NCBI RefSeq assembly: GCF_014191725.1
Contig: NZ_JACHWZ010000014.1
Span: 1 to 64,000 of the forward strand
Direction: 5' to 3'
Source of the DNA: Microbulbifer rhizosphaerae
GTDB lineage: Bacteria; Pseudomonadota; Gammaproteobacteria; Pseudomonadales; Cellvibrionaceae
DNA: 64,000 bases
A program made the translations under genes and the position numbers. Below, piece after piece: positions 39,199 through 48,203 of the stretch (positions within the stretch are counted from its first letter, which is position 1; each line of letters begins with the position of its first letter). The notes beneath the pieces were generated by a model. That model made no database searches and was not told where the DNA came from. It worked only from the letters and a program-made list of their open reading frames with translations.

Positions 39199-39777
39199 TC
39201 AGGATTCCAGAAAATTCCTCAGCATATCGTGACCGTGCTGGGTGAGGATGGATTCCGGGTGGAACTGCACCCCCTCCACCGCCAGTTCCCGGTGGCGCAG
39301 GCCCATGATCTCATCGATTTCGCCGTCTTCGGTTTCCGTCCAGGCGGTGATCTCCAGGCACTCCGGCAGGCTGCCCTTTTCCACCACCAGCGAGTGGTAG
39401 CGGGTGGCCTCGAACGGATTGGACAGCCCGTGGAATACCCCCAGGTTGTTGTGCACGATTTGCGAGGTCTTGCCGTGCATTACCTGGCCCGCGCGCACCA
39501 CCCGACCGCCGAACACCTGGCCGATGCTCTGGTGGCCGAGACAGATACCCAGGATCGGGACCTGCCCGGCAAAGCGGCGAACGGTGTCCATGGAGATACC
39601 CGCCTCATTGGGCGTACAGGGACCGGGGGAGATCACGATTTTCTCCGGAGCCATGTCATCGATATCCGCCACAGAAATTTCGTCGTTGCGTACAACCACC
39701 ACCTCTGCGCCCAATTCGGCCAGGTACTGCACCACGTTCCAGGTGAAGGAGTCGTAGTTGTCGATCATCAGAATCAT
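39199..39777 (-). CDS. trpG: Anthranilate synthase glutamine amidotransferase component
   Basis: Releases ammonia from glutamine for TrpE. The 192 residues form a class I GATase with the nucleophile C79 in [11 protein letters not shown] and the His-Glu pair in FHPESI near 172. The start [11 protein letters not shown] is canonical. Its ATG overlaps the stop of the ion-channel gene by 4 bp, so translation is probably coupled. It may also serve folate synthesis as PabA; no other pabA is visible here. Confidence 0.95.
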   Translation of the reverse strand: MILMIDNYDSFTWNVVQYLAELGAEVVVVRNDEISVADIDDMAPEKIVISPGPCTPNEAGISMDTVRRFAGQVPILGICLGHQSIGQVFGGRVVRAGQVMHGKTSQIVHNNLGVFHGLSNPFEATRYHSLVVEKGSLPECLEITAWTETEDGEIDEIMGLRHRELAVEGVQFHPESILTQHGHDMLRNFLES

Positions 39778-40622
39778 TGTGCGGCTCCTCTCTCGGATTT
39801 TTCCATACGCCTTTGCAGGCGCGCCAACGCCTCTTGCGTCGCGCGCAGCTCGCGCAGGATTTCGGTCTGGCTGGGGGGCAGCTGCAGTTCATCCAGGCGG
39901 CGCAGCTTGGCCTCCTCCAGGTTGTTGAGCACCACGCCGATAAACAGGTTGATCATCACAAAGGCACCCATCACCACGAAGCTGATGAAGTAGACCCAGG
40001 CCCAGGGCATGCTCTCCATGGCGGTATACATGATGTCGGTCCAGTCCTCGAAAGTGACGATGCGGAACAGGCTCAGCAACGCGATGGGCAGGCTGCGCCA
40101 GTGGGTGGGATCGATCTCATGGAACAAAAAATACCCGGCCACTGCGTAGATATAGAAAATAATGCTCATCAGCAGCGCAATGTGGAACATACTCGGCAGG
40201 CTTTTCAGCAGGGTATCCACCAGCAGGCGCAGTTCCGGGAAGGCGGACACCAAGCGCAACACGCGCAGCACTCGAACCAGACGCGCCAGTGTGGCCAGCG
40301 GCCCCGCGGCGGGGATCAGGCTGAGAGCGACGACAGTGAAATCGAAGCAGTTCCAGCCGCTGGCGAAGTAGCGCCAGGGGCGGCTGCCGTGGGCGGCCAT
40401 CTTTATCGCCGCCTCGGCGATAAAAGCGGCGAGAATCAGCCGGTTGACGCCGTGCAGCAAGCCGCCGAAGCGCTCGGTCACCCATGGAAAAGTCTCCAGG
40501 CCCACGGCCACGCCGTTGAGCAGGATCAGGCCGATTATGAATTGATTGAACAGGGGCGCCGCCACCAGGCGTCCGCACTGTTCAGCCAGAGACGGGCTCT
40601 GCGCAATCCTAACTTCGTTCAT
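39774..40622 (-). CDS. Voltage-gated ion channel of the BacNav/VIC superfamily
   Basis: A 282-residue single-repeat six-helix channel. S4 carries spaced arginines ([14 protein letters not shown]) and the pore loop reads TFEDWTD, comparable with the TLESW filter of bacterial sodium channels. A C-terminal helix rich in E, R, L and Q may form the tetramer coiled coil. ATG 40622 lies inside the end of trpE (14-bp overlap) and the stop overlaps trpG, so the gene is embedded in the trp cluster. Sodium or mixed cation selectivity is inferred only. Confidence 0.88.
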   Translation of the reverse strand: MNEVRIAQSPSLAEQCGRLVAAPLFNQFIIGLILLNGVAVGLETFPWVTERFGGLLHGVNRLILAAFIAEAAIKMAAHGSRPWRYFASGWNCFDFTVVALSLIPAAGPLATLARLVRVLRVLRLVSAFPELRLLVDTLLKSLPSMFHIALLMSIIFYIYAVAGYFLFHEIDPTHWRSLPIALLSLFRIVTFEDWTDIMYTAMESMPWAWVYFISFVVMGAFVMINLFIGVVLNNLEEAKLRRLDELQLPPSQTEILRELRATQEALARLQRRMEKSERGAAQ

Positions 40623-42120
40623 TGCTGGCAATCTTCTCTGCGTCACTGCTACTGGACAACGCTATTGCCGCGGCGCGGAACAGCGCGCGGGCCTTGTTCA
40701 TGGTTTCGTCCCACTCGGCCTGCGGGTCCGAGTCCGCCACCAGGCCGGCGCCGGCCTGGATAAACAACTGACCATCCTTGATGACTGCAGTTCTGATCGC
40801 GATGGCGGTATCCATATTGCCGTTCCACGCCAGGTAGCCCACGGCGCCGCCGTAGATACCGCGCTTTTCCGGCTCCAGTTCATCAATGATCTCCATCGCG
40901 CGGATCTTCGGTGCCCCCGAGAGAGTACCCGCGGGCAGCGCCGCGCGCAGGGCGTCGATGGCGGTGAGTCCGGATTTCAGCCTGCCGGTCACATTGGAGG
41001 TGATGTGCATGACGTGGGAATAGCGCTCCACTACCATCTTCTCAGTAACCTGCACACTGCCGGTCTCCACCACCCGGCCCACATCGTTGCGGCCCAGATC
41101 GATCAGCATCAGGTGTTCCGCCAGTTCCTTGGGGTCTGCCAGCAGCTCCCGCTCCAGCGCCGCGTCCTCCTCTTCGCTGGTACCTCGGCGGCGGGTGCCG
41201 GCCAGCGGCCGCACCGTCATATCCCCCTCCTCCAGGTGCACCAGGATCTCCGGGCTGGAGCCCACCACCTGATGGTCGCCCAGGTCGAGGAAGTACATGT
41301 AGGGGGAGGGATTGAGGCTGCGCAGGGCGCGGTAAAGGTTGAGAGGCGGAGCGTCGAAGGGCACCGACAACCGCTGGGACGGCACCACCTGCATCACGTC
41401 ACCGGCGAGTATGTATTCCTTCACCCGCTCCACGCCCCGCTTAAAGGCGGCTTCGCCGAAATGGGACTTGAAGGCGGACTCGTCGATGGCATTGCCGTCC
41501 AGGTCCAGGGGCACGGTATTCGGCAGCGGCTGTGCCAGTCTGCCCACCAGCTCGTCCAGACGCCGCTGGGCGCGGCCATAGGAGTCCTCTTTCGTTGGGT
41601 CCCCATGTACGATAAAGATCACCGCGCCGGCCAGGTTGTCGAACACCACCAGTTCGTCGCTGACCATCAGCAGGATATCCGGGTTGCCCAGCGTGTCCGG
41701 TGGCGCACTGTGGGCCAGGCGGGATTCGATATAGCGCACGCAGTCGTAACCGAAATAGCCCACCAGGCCGCCGTTGAAGCGCGGCAGGCCCGGGAGTTCC
41801 GGTACCCGGTAGCGGCGTTGGAACTCCTCGACGAAAGCCAGCGGATCGGCGGATTCGCACTGCTCCATCACGTCGCCGTCACGCTCCACGGTGACTGCAT
41901 TCCCGCGAACACGGAGAAGGGTGCGCGCGGGCAGCCCGATAATGGAGTAGCGGCCCCACTTCTCGCCCCCTTGCACCGATTCCAGCAGGTAGCTGTAGCG
42001 GCCGCTGGCCAGTTTCAGGTAGGTGGAGAGTGGCGTTTCGATATCCGCCAGCACGCGGCGCACCAGCGGTATGCGGTTGTATCCCGCGGACGCAAGTTGG
42101 GCGTATTCACTTGGGGTCAT
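40609..42120 (-). CDS. trpE: Anthranilate synthase component I
   Basis: Makes anthranilate from chorismate with ammonia from TrpG. The 503 residues contain the N-terminal tryptophan-feedback segment [15 protein letters not shown] and the chorismate-binding C-terminal domain ([44 protein letters not shown]). Length is typical. It heads the minus-strand trp cluster and overlaps the channel gene. A TGAAACT/AGTTTCA hairpin lies just upstream; no leader peptide with tandem Trp codons was seen. Confidence 0.96.
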   Translation of the reverse strand: MTPSEYAQLASAGYNRIPLVRRVLADIETPLSTYLKLASGRYSYLLESVQGGEKWGRYSIIGLPARTLLRVRGNAVTVERDGDVMEQCESADPLAFVEEFQRRYRVPELPGLPRFNGGLVGYFGYDCVRYIESRLAHSAPPDTLGNPDILLMVSDELVVFDNLAGAVIFIVHGDPTKEDSYGRAQRRLDELVGRLAQPLPNTVPLDLDGNAIDESAFKSHFGEAAFKRGVERVKEYILAGDVMQVVPSQRLSVPFDAPPLNLYRALRSLNPSPYMYFLDLGDHQVVGSSPEILVHLEEGDMTVRPLAGTRRRGTSEEEDAALERELLADPKELAEHLMLIDLGRNDVGRVVETGSVQVTEKMVVERYSHVMHITSNVTGRLKSGLTAIDALRAALPAGTLSGAPKIRAMEIIDELEPEKRGIYGGAVGYLAWNGNMDTAIAIRTAVIKDGQLFIQAGAGLVADSDPQAEWDETMNKARALFRAAAIALSSSSDAEKIASNERS

Positions 42121-42139
42121 GGTGACTCCGGCTAGGTTT

Positions 42140-42156
42140 TGAAACTGAGAGTTTCA
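42140..42156. promoter_or_regulatory. Small hairpin 20 bp upstream of trpE
   Basis: TGAAACT-GAG-AGTTTCA (42140-42156) is a perfect 7-bp stem in the trpE leader. On the minus strand it is followed by AAAACC rather than T, so it is not an obvious attenuator. It might be an operator or a leader structure. Confidence 0.35.
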
Positions 42157-42402
42157 GGGAATTCGGTTGGTGGGCGACAATACCCCGATAAAGGAGACTT
42201 GCCCACGGAGTGGCCGGACGGTATCGGGTACCGGCTCTGGCCTCATCAGCGGATCAGTGGCGCCATCGCCAGCTGGTGTTGTGGGGGGCCCAGTTGTTGC
42301 AGGCGTTGTGAGTCACGGGTATTCCCTCGTTGCAGGCGGCCAAGTTTACAAATCCATTGGCAAGGGGGCAACTCCCCTTGCGCCGGGAAAATGACTGAAT
42401 TA

Positions 42403-42470
42403 GATGCAATGGTCCCGATGCCGGCGCTCTTTGTGGGTTGTCCGCGAGAGGGCTCCGTGCTCCATCGAAG
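42403..42470. repeat. Decayed half copy of the long inverted-repeat family
   Basis: GGTCCCGATGCCGGCGCTCT, then TTGTGGG and TTGTCCGCGAGAGGGCTCCG, resembles the left arm and inner segment of copies A and E. No matching right arm follows. Confidence 0.5.
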
Positions 42471-42593
42471 CACTTCAACGACAAATTAGTCCGGAACAAA
42501 CAAATTTGCACAACCGAAGGCTGCCCGCGAAGCGGGTGGGCGCAGGGATGGGCCTCGCGGCCGCTGCCATCGCGCGCCCTGAAAAGGAACAAA

Positions 42594-42656
42594 GTAATCG
42601 TTGCCGCGGCGGGCAACGAAGGACCGGCCGCCCCGCCGCTCTATCCGGCTGGCTAT
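42594..42656 (+). pseudogene. Remnant of a subtilase (S8 peptidase) gene
   Basis: The translation VIVAAAGNEGPAAPPLYPAGY matches the oxyanion-hole region of subtilisin-like proteases in 21 residues split here only by my reading (AAAGNEGP is the core motif). Upstream and downstream frames carry no further subtilase motifs, neither the Asp/His nor the Ser site. I read it as the last recognisable piece of a lost gene. Confidence 0.5.
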
Positions 42657-42901
42657 AAGGAATCGGCTCGAGCATCCTCATGCTCCTGGGTCAGCCCGAA
42701 GGAAACAAAGCCGGAAACAGATACATCGGCGATGCATCCGCTGCGACACTGTTCACGAGAGCGCCGCCGGATAAGTGGCATTTGCATGGAATTGAGAGTG
42801 GAGCGGAATCAGGTCGCGGTCCTGCAGACGCCGATCAACGAGCGGACATCTGCCTGAAGGACCGAAGTGGAAGAGGGAGTCACTTAGAGGAAGAATTCAT
42901 G

Positions 42902-43567
42902 TTACTTCGCCAGTTCCCGGCGCATTGCGGAAATGACTTCCGCGTAATCTTTCGCACTGAAGATGGCCGAACCGGCGACAAAGGTGTCGGCACCGGCAGC
43001 GGCGATTTCAGCGATATTGCCGCAGGTCACGCCTCCATCGATCTCCAGGCGGATATCCAGGCCTGAATCGTCGATCAGGGTGCGGGCTTCGCGCAGCTTG
43101 TCCAGGGTAGCGGGAATGAACTTCTGCCCGCCGAAACCCGGATTGACCGACATCAGCAGAATCATGTCCAGCTTGTCCATCACGTATTTGGCCGCGTCCA
43201 GGCCGGTGGCCGGATTGAACACCAGACCCGCCTTACAGCCGAGGCTGCGGATCAGCTGCAGGGACCTGTCCACGTGGCGCGAGGCCTCCGGGTGAAAGGT
43301 GATGGTGGTGGCGCCGGCGTCGGCGAACATGCGAATCATTTCGTCCACCGGCTCCACCATCAGGTGCACGTCGATGGGGGCCTCGACGCCGTGCTTGCGC
43401 AGCGCACTGCACACCATGGGCCCTATGGTCAGGTTGGGCACATAGTGGTTGTCCATTACGTCGAAATGCACCCAGTCGGCGCCGGCGGCCAACACCGCGT
43501 CCACTTCCTCACCCAGGCGGGCGAAGTCGGCGGAGAGAATGGAGGGGGCGATCTTGTAGTCCGGCAT
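42902..43567 (-). CDS. rpe: Ribulose-phosphate 3-epimerase
   Basis: Interconverts ribulose-5-phosphate and xylulose-5-phosphate. The 221-residue TIM barrel has [15 protein letters not shown], the metal/acid site [36 protein letters not shown] and EIDGGV with the second catalytic aspartate. Length is typical. It follows murU by 21 bp on the same strand, suggesting an amgK-murU-rpe transcript. The usual downstream partner gph is missing. Confidence 0.96.
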   Translation of the reverse strand: MPDYKIAPSILSADFARLGEEVDAVLAAGADWVHFDVMDNHYVPNLTIGPMVCSALRKHGVEAPIDVHLMVEPVDEMIRMFADAGATTITFHPEASRHVDRSLQLIRSLGCKAGLVFNPATGLDAAKYVMDKLDMILLMSVNPGFGGQKFIPATLDKLREARTLIDDSGLDIRLEIDGGVTCGNIAEIAAAGADTFVAGSAIFSAKDYAEVISAMRRELAK

Positions 43568-43588
43568 ATGGCTTCCTGTTATCGATGA

Positions 43589-44320
43589 TTATTCACTGTG
43601 TCCGGTTGGGCGCTCGTCCAGCCTTTGCAGGCGTTCGTCCAGTCGCCGCAGGCGCTCGGGGGTGCCCACGTCGCACCAGTCTCCCTCATACAGCTCAGCC
43701 TGCAGCCTGTCTTCGTTGTGGGTGAACACTTCCCCCAGGCCGAAGCGGGTGCGCAATCGGGGGTATTCGCTCAGGATCTGCGGGCGTAGCCAACTGATGC
43801 CGGAGAAGGTATAGCGGGGTTTGGCGGTGCCGGAGAGCAGGCCATTTTCGGTGCCCCCCTCGATACCAAAGTCCCCCTCCGGGTTGTGCGGCGGGTTGGG
43901 TACCATCAGCAGACGCCCCGGACAGCCCTCGGGCAGCGGCCGCACGAGCCAGCGGGAGAAGTCGAAATCGCACCAGACATCGCCGTTGACCACCAGGAAG
44001 GGGGTGTCATCCAGCAGCGGTAGCGCCTTGAGGATGCCGCCGGCTGTTTCCAGGGGCTCTGTCTCCACGGAGTAGCGGATATCCAGGCCCCAGCGGGCGC
44101 CCTCCCCCAGTTGGTCGCGGATTTTCTCCCCCAGGTGGCTCAGGTTGATGACCACCCGGCGTACGCCGGCATTCGCCAGCCGCTCCAGGGTGTATTCGAT
44201 CAGTGGCCGGCCCGCGACCGGCAGCAGTGGCTTGGGGACCTGCTCGGTCAGTGGGCGCATGCGCTTGCCGAAACCGGCAGCCAGCACCATGGCGGCAGGT
44301 ATTTTGTCTGTATTGCTCAT
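43589..44320 (-). CDS. murU: N-acetylmuramate alpha-1-phosphate uridylyltransferase
   Basis: Forms UDP-MurNAc from MurNAc-1-phosphate, part of the wall-recycling route that bypasses fosfomycin-sensitive MurA. The 243 residues start with the nucleotidyltransferase signature MVLAAGFGKRMRPLT, keep the VPKPLLPVAGRPLIEY lysine segment, and the metal motif NGDVWCDFD. Its ATG overlaps the amgK stop by 4 bp, and amgK-murU is the known functional pair in Pseudomonas. Confidence 0.93.
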   Translation of the reverse strand: MSNTDKIPAAMVLAAGFGKRMRPLTEQVPKPLLPVAGRPLIEYTLERLANAGVRRVVINLSHLGEKIRDQLGEGARWGLDIRYSVETEPLETAGGILKALPLLDDTPFLVVNGDVWCDFDFSRWLVRPLPEGCPGRLLMVPNPPHNPEGDFGIEGGTENGLLSGTAKPRYTFSGISWLRPQILSEYPRLRTRFGLGEVFTHNEDRLQAELYEGDWCDVGTPERLRRLDERLQRLDERPTGHSE

Positions 44321-45414
44321 TCTGGCACTCTCTGCTCCGCCACCTCACCGGCTCGCGTGCGCCGCTCACCGGCGCTGCGGTAGTCCCGGTACCAGTCCTG
44401 GCGTTCGGCCAGCGGCAGCAGTTCGCTGCGAAACCAGTCGGCGAAGGGTTTCAATTCCGGATAGCGCCCGGCCACCTCCAGGGCGTAACGGATCACCAGC
44501 GGCAGGTCCGGCAGGTAACCCCGCTTGCCGTCGCGCAGGTAGAGGCGCGGAAATAGCCCCAGCACCTTGATATGTCGCTGCAGGCCCATCCAGTCGAACC
44601 AGCGCAGGAAAGTCTGCGGCGGCACCGGTTCCAGTATGCCCGCGGACTCGGCGGTGTCGGCGTAGCAAAGCGCCCAGTGTTCCACCCGCTCCCGCGGCCA
44701 GCGCACGTAGCAGTCGCGCAGCAGAGAGGCCAGGTCATAGGTGACCGGGCCCCAGACCGCGTCCTGGAAATCCACCACCCCGGGGCGCTCGCCATCGCGC
44801 ACCATCAGGTTGCGGCTGTGATAGTCCCGATGCACCAGCACCTGGGGCTGCTCGGTGGCAGAGTCCAGCAGCAAGTTGAAGGTGTCTTCGAGAAGCCGGC
44901 TCTCCTCTTCAGTGAGGGAGTGGCCCAGCAGTTTGCCGGCCAGCCACTCCGGCAGGATGCGCATTTCCGCCAGCAGCAACTCCCGGTTGTAGGGCGGGAA
45001 AAGGTCGCCCTCCGGCGGGATCTGCTGCAGGCACAGCAGCTCACTCAGTACCTCCGCGTAAAGCCCCTCTACGGAATCCTCGTTCAGCAGGCCCAAAAGC
45101 TGCCGGTCGCCCAGGTCCTCCAGCAGCATATAGCCGCGCTCCACATCCGCCGCCACCACCATTGGGGTATGGATGCCGTGGTGGCGCAGGTAGTCGGCCA
45201 CGGCGACGAAGCGCCCGGGATTGGTGCGTGCCGGCGGTGAATCCACCGCGATCAGGCTGGGCGCGTTGAGGGTGCGAAAATAGCGGCGAAAGCCCGCATC
45301 CCCGGCCAGGGTCTGCAGTGCCACGGATTCGCCCGTCCGCAGCGCGCGGCCGGCCCACAGGCACAACTCCTCGCGCCGCCTGTCTGTCCCGTCTGTCAGT
45401 GGACGCTCACTCAT
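44317..45414 (-). CDS. amgK: Anomeric N-acetylmuramate/N-acetylglucosamine kinase
   Basis: Phosphorylates MurNAc at C1, feeding MurU. The 365-residue aminoglycoside-phosphotransferase-fold kinase has the nucleotide region SDAGFRRYFR-like (AGDAGFRRYFR), the Brenner motif HRDYHSRNLM and the metal motif VDFQDAVWGP. Overlap with murU supports coupled synthesis. It diverges from lptD, again as in Pseudomonas. Substrate assignment rests on family and context. Confidence 0.92.
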   Translation of the reverse strand: MSERPLTDGTDRRREELCLWAGRALRTGESVALQTLAGDAGFRRYFRTLNAPSLIAVDSPPARTNPGRFVAVADYLRHHGIHTPMVVAADVERGYMLLEDLGDRQLLGLLNEDSVEGLYAEVLSELLCLQQIPPEGDLFPPYNRELLLAEMRILPEWLAGKLLGHSLTEEESRLLEDTFNLLLDSATEQPQVLVHRDYHSRNLMVRDGERPGVVDFQDAVWGPVTYDLASLLRDCYVRWPRERVEHWALCYADTAESAGILEPVPPQTFLRWFDWMGLQRHIKVLGLFPRLYLRDGKRGYLPDLPLVIRYALEVAGRYPELKPFADWFRSELLPLAERQDWYRDYRSAGERRTRAGEVAEQRVPE

Positions 45415-45508
45415 GCGCCGATACTACTCCAGTGGTTACCGGCCGCATTGTAACGGCGCCGGCGCCGCCGTCCAGCCGCGGCCGCTTATTTCCCTCAACC
45501 GGGCGCCG

Positions 45509-45552
45509 GGAACCCGCAATCAGTGTTAACGGTCTCTGCATTCAAGTAGAAT
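45509..45552 (+). promoter_or_regulatory. Candidate sigma-E-type promoter (and sigma-70 alternative) of lptD
   Basis: GGAACCC (45509-45515), 16 bp and GTCTCTG (45532-45538) match the sigma-E layout GGAACTT-N16-GTCTGA in most positions. E. coli lptD is known to be under sigma-E. An overlapping TGTTAA (45524-45529)-N17-TAGAAT (45547-45552) could serve housekeeping polymerase. Confidence 0.5.
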
Positions 45553-45620
45553 CGACCGCTGATTTTTGCGCGGCACACAACGCGTACGGAACTCTAAAGA
45601 TAGCCGGAACATATCACCTG

Positions 45621-48203
45621 ATGCTGGAAGCTTCCCGGTGGCGTCGTCTCACACTGGCGATTGCACAAATTTCACGCCCGCGCTCGCTCGCCATCGGTCT
45701 GATAGCCGCACAACCGCTGTGGGGGCAGGCCGCGGAAGCCGAGCCGCCCGCAGCGGGCGACTACAACCCCTACCTCTATCTCGACTGGCTGCCCCGCTGG
45801 CAGCTGACGCCGGAGCAGCGTGCGGCCATGCCGGCGGTCTGCTCCGGCGCCTTCGTGGCGCCGCCCCGCGACTACCCCGACGCGAACCTGCTACCGGACG
45901 AGGCACCACTGCGCGCCACTGCGGACGAATCCGAGTGGCTCGACGACGGTACCGCACGGCTGCGCGGCAACGTGCATATCACCCAGGGCTACCGCCAGCT
46001 GTTCGCCGACCGGGTGGATGTGAACCGCAACGAGAACACCGCCTACCTGAGCGGCGCCATCGAGATGCGCGAGCCCAACCTGCTTGTGCGCGGTGTGGCG
46101 GCGGAGGTGCACACCGACAGCGAGGCAGCGGCGATCGAGGACGCCACCTACGTGATCCACGACGACTTCGTTCACGGCGCCGCCCGCCACGCCGCCCGCG
46201 AGGCCAGCGGCGAGTTGACCCTGACCGAGGGCAGCTATACCCGCTGCGAGCCCGGCGAGGAAATCTGGCGCGTCAGCGGCGGCGAGATCACCATCGACAA
46301 TGTGGAGCGCCAGGGGGTTGCGCGAGACGTGCGCCTGGAGATTCTCGACGTACCGGTATTTTACTTCCCCTACCTGCGCTTTCCGGTGGGCGACGCGCGG
46401 CTGTCCGGGCTGCTGTTCCCGAGCATCAGCAACAGCGACGAGAACGGCTGGGATATCGCCGTTCCCTACTACTGGAACATCGCCCCGCAGATGGACGCCA
46501 CCATAGTGCCCCGCTATATCGAGCACCGGGGCACTGGGGCGGAACTGGAAGTGCGCCACCTGAGCACACTGTTCAACACCGAACTGCGCATGGCGGGTCT
46601 GCCGGACGATAACGGCGGCGACGATGAGGACAAGCGCAAACTGATCCGGGAAGGCTTCCCGGAGGACCTGGTCAACCCCTCCAAGGGGGAGGACCGCTGG
46701 CTGGTCAACGTCGAGCAGCAGGGCGGCAGCGGCGGTCCCTGGCGCACCAATATCAACTACACCAGGGTGAGCGACCCGGACTACTTCCGCGACCTGGACA
46801 CTGCCAACCTGAGCGTCTCCGCCGAAAGGCAGGTCAAACAGACGGTGCAGGGCAGCCTTATCAGCGAGCACTGGCAGGCGACCCTGCGCGGGCAGGATTA
46901 CCAGTTGCTGGAAAAGGACAGGTTCGATACCTACAGCCAACTGCCGCGCCTGGACGTGGACGGTAACTATCAGTGGGGCGACTGGCTGCTGGCGATGGAC
47001 CATGAGGTCGTCAGTTGGGACCACGTGGACACCCAGACAGTCACCCGTATCCTGGACACGAGCGACCCTAACAGCGTCCGCGACATCACCCGAAACTTCG
47101 TCACCGCCGAGCGATTTCGCGTGGACTACGAACTGGACTGGGACAAGCAGTGGCTGTGGGGCTATTTCAAGCCGGGATTGGCGGCCCGCTACCTCTCCTA
47201 CCGCCTGGACGACCAGTTCCTCAATCCGGAGAGCAGCGCCAGCCCGGAGACCTCCGCCGGCCAGTTCACCCTAGATACCGGTCTCTTCTTCGAGCGCGAC
47301 GGCAACGCCTTCGGCCGCGATTATGTGCAGACCCTGGAGCCGCGCCTGTTCGTCCTGGCCAGCTCCACCGCGGACCAGAGCGATTTCTTCAACGTCAGCC
47401 AGAGCCCCTCTGATGGCGGCAACAACCTGTTGTTCGACACCTCGCTGTTTACCTTCAGCTATGACCAACTATTCCGCGACAGCCGCTTTACCGGCAACGA
47501 CCGCATCGACGATGCCGACCGGGTAGCCTTCGGCCTGACCAGCCGGCTGATCGATCCCACGAGCGGCCGCGACCTGCTCACCGCCAGCGCCGGGCAGATC
47601 TTCTATTCGAACGATACGCGCATCGATCGCGCTGAGATAATAGAGGATGCGGCACCGCGCTCGGAATTCGCCGCGCGCCTGGAGAGCCGCCCCATCCAGT
47701 ACCTGCGCATCGGCAGCGAACTGATCTACGACGACACAGAGGGTGATCTCAATCGCGGCAACTTCAGCCTGCGCTACCTGGACGACGACTTCCGCCTGTT
47801 CAGCCTGGGCTATCGCTACCTCCGCCGCGAAAAGCGGTTCGACAAAAACAGCGGCCAGCTGCTCCGGGGGCCCATCGAACAGGCGGACGTCTCCGCGGTC
47901 GTGCCAATCAACACCAATACCTCCATACTGGCGCGGGCCAACTACGATATAACCTTTGATCGGGAACTGGAGTACCTGGCCGGTATCGAATACGACAGCT
48001 GCTGCTATCGCGCCCGCCTGGTGTGGCGGCGCACCCTGGACAACGATCTGGCGGATGTAGTCACCCCGGAAGAACTGGAATACGACGAAGGGATCTATCT
48101 TGAAGTACAACTGAAGGGCCTCGCCGGCCTGGGCACCACGGTCACTCGTATGCTCAGCCAGGGCATTCCCAACTTTGACCAGAGAGAAGTACTGAAACAG
48201 TGA
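45621..48203 (+). CDS. lptD: LPS-assembly outer-membrane protein LptD
   Basis: Outer-membrane barrel that inserts lipopolysaccharide with LptE. From ATG 45621 the product has 860 residues: signal region, OstA/LptA-like periplasmic jellyroll (LRGNVHITQGYRQLFADRV, about 110-230) and the C-terminal beta-barrel. The four disulfide cysteines appear in place: one in AVCSGAF, one in YTRCEPGEE and the CC dyad in YDSCCYRARL. The frame is open further upstream, but that part lacks LptD features. The stop is followed directly by the surA start (TGATG). Confidence 0.95.
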   Translation: MLEASRWRRLTLAIAQISRPRSLAIGLIAAQPLWGQAAEAEPPAAGDYNPYLYLDWLPRWQLTPEQRAAMPAVCSGAFVAPPRDYPDANLLPDEAPLRATADESEWLDDGTARLRGNVHITQGYRQLFADRVDVNRNENTAYLSGAIEMREPNLLVRGVAAEVHTDSEAAAIEDATYVIHDDFVHGAARHAAREASGELTLTEGSYTRCEPGEEIWRVSGGEITIDNVERQGVARDVRLEILDVPVFYFPYLRFPVGDARLSGLLFPSISNSDENGWDIAVPYYWNIAPQMDATIVPRYIEHRGTGAELEVRHLSTLFNTELRMAGLPDDNGGDDEDKRKLIREGFPEDLVNPSKGEDRWLVNVEQQGGSGGPWRTNINYTRVSDPDYFRDLDTANLSVSAERQVKQTVQGSLISEHWQATLRGQDYQLLEKDRFDTYSQLPRLDVDGNYQWGDWLLAMDHEVVSWDHVDTQTVTRILDTSDPNSVRDITRNFVTAERFRVDYELDWDKQWLWGYFKPGLAARYLSYRLDDQFLNPESSASPETSAGQFTLDTGLFFERDGNAFGRDYVQTLEPRLFVLASSTADQSDFFNVSQSPSDGGNNLLFDTSLFTFSYDQLFRDSRFTGNDRIDDADRVAFGLTSRLIDPTSGRDLLTASAGQIFYSNDTRIDRAEIIEDAAPRSEFAARLESRPIQYLRIGSELIYDDTEGDLNRGNFSLRYLDDDFRLFSLGYRYLRREKRFDKNSGQLLRGPIEQADVSAVVPINTNTSILARANYDITFDRELEYLAGIEYDSCCYRARLVWRRTLDNDLADVVTPEELEYDEGIYLEVQLKGLAGLGTTVTRMLSQGIPNFDQREVLKQ

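Larger units (their letters stand above)
42157..42901. other. 745-bp spacer between rpe and trpE with gene and repeat remnants; gph absent
   Basis: No intact gene is supported. The stretch holds a CAAGGGG/CCCCTTG hairpin (42361-42380), a decayed half of the long inverted-repeat family (42403-42470), and a fragment encoding a subtilisin-type motif (42594-42656). In many gammaproteobacteria gph lies between rpe and trpE; I find no trace of its HAD motifs here. Confidence 0.65.

Noticed and set aside
42121..42260. Trp attenuator with leader peptide before trpE
   Set aside because: No short frame with tandem Trp codons and no terminator with a T run on the minus strand.
42680..43066. Open frame overlapping the end of rpe
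   Set aside because: No family signal, it overlaps rpe antisense, and the surrounding DNA is repeat debris.
45318..45620. Upstream extension of lptD
   Set aside because: It overlaps the divergent amgK gene and the promoter region and lacks a signal peptide before the true N-terminus.
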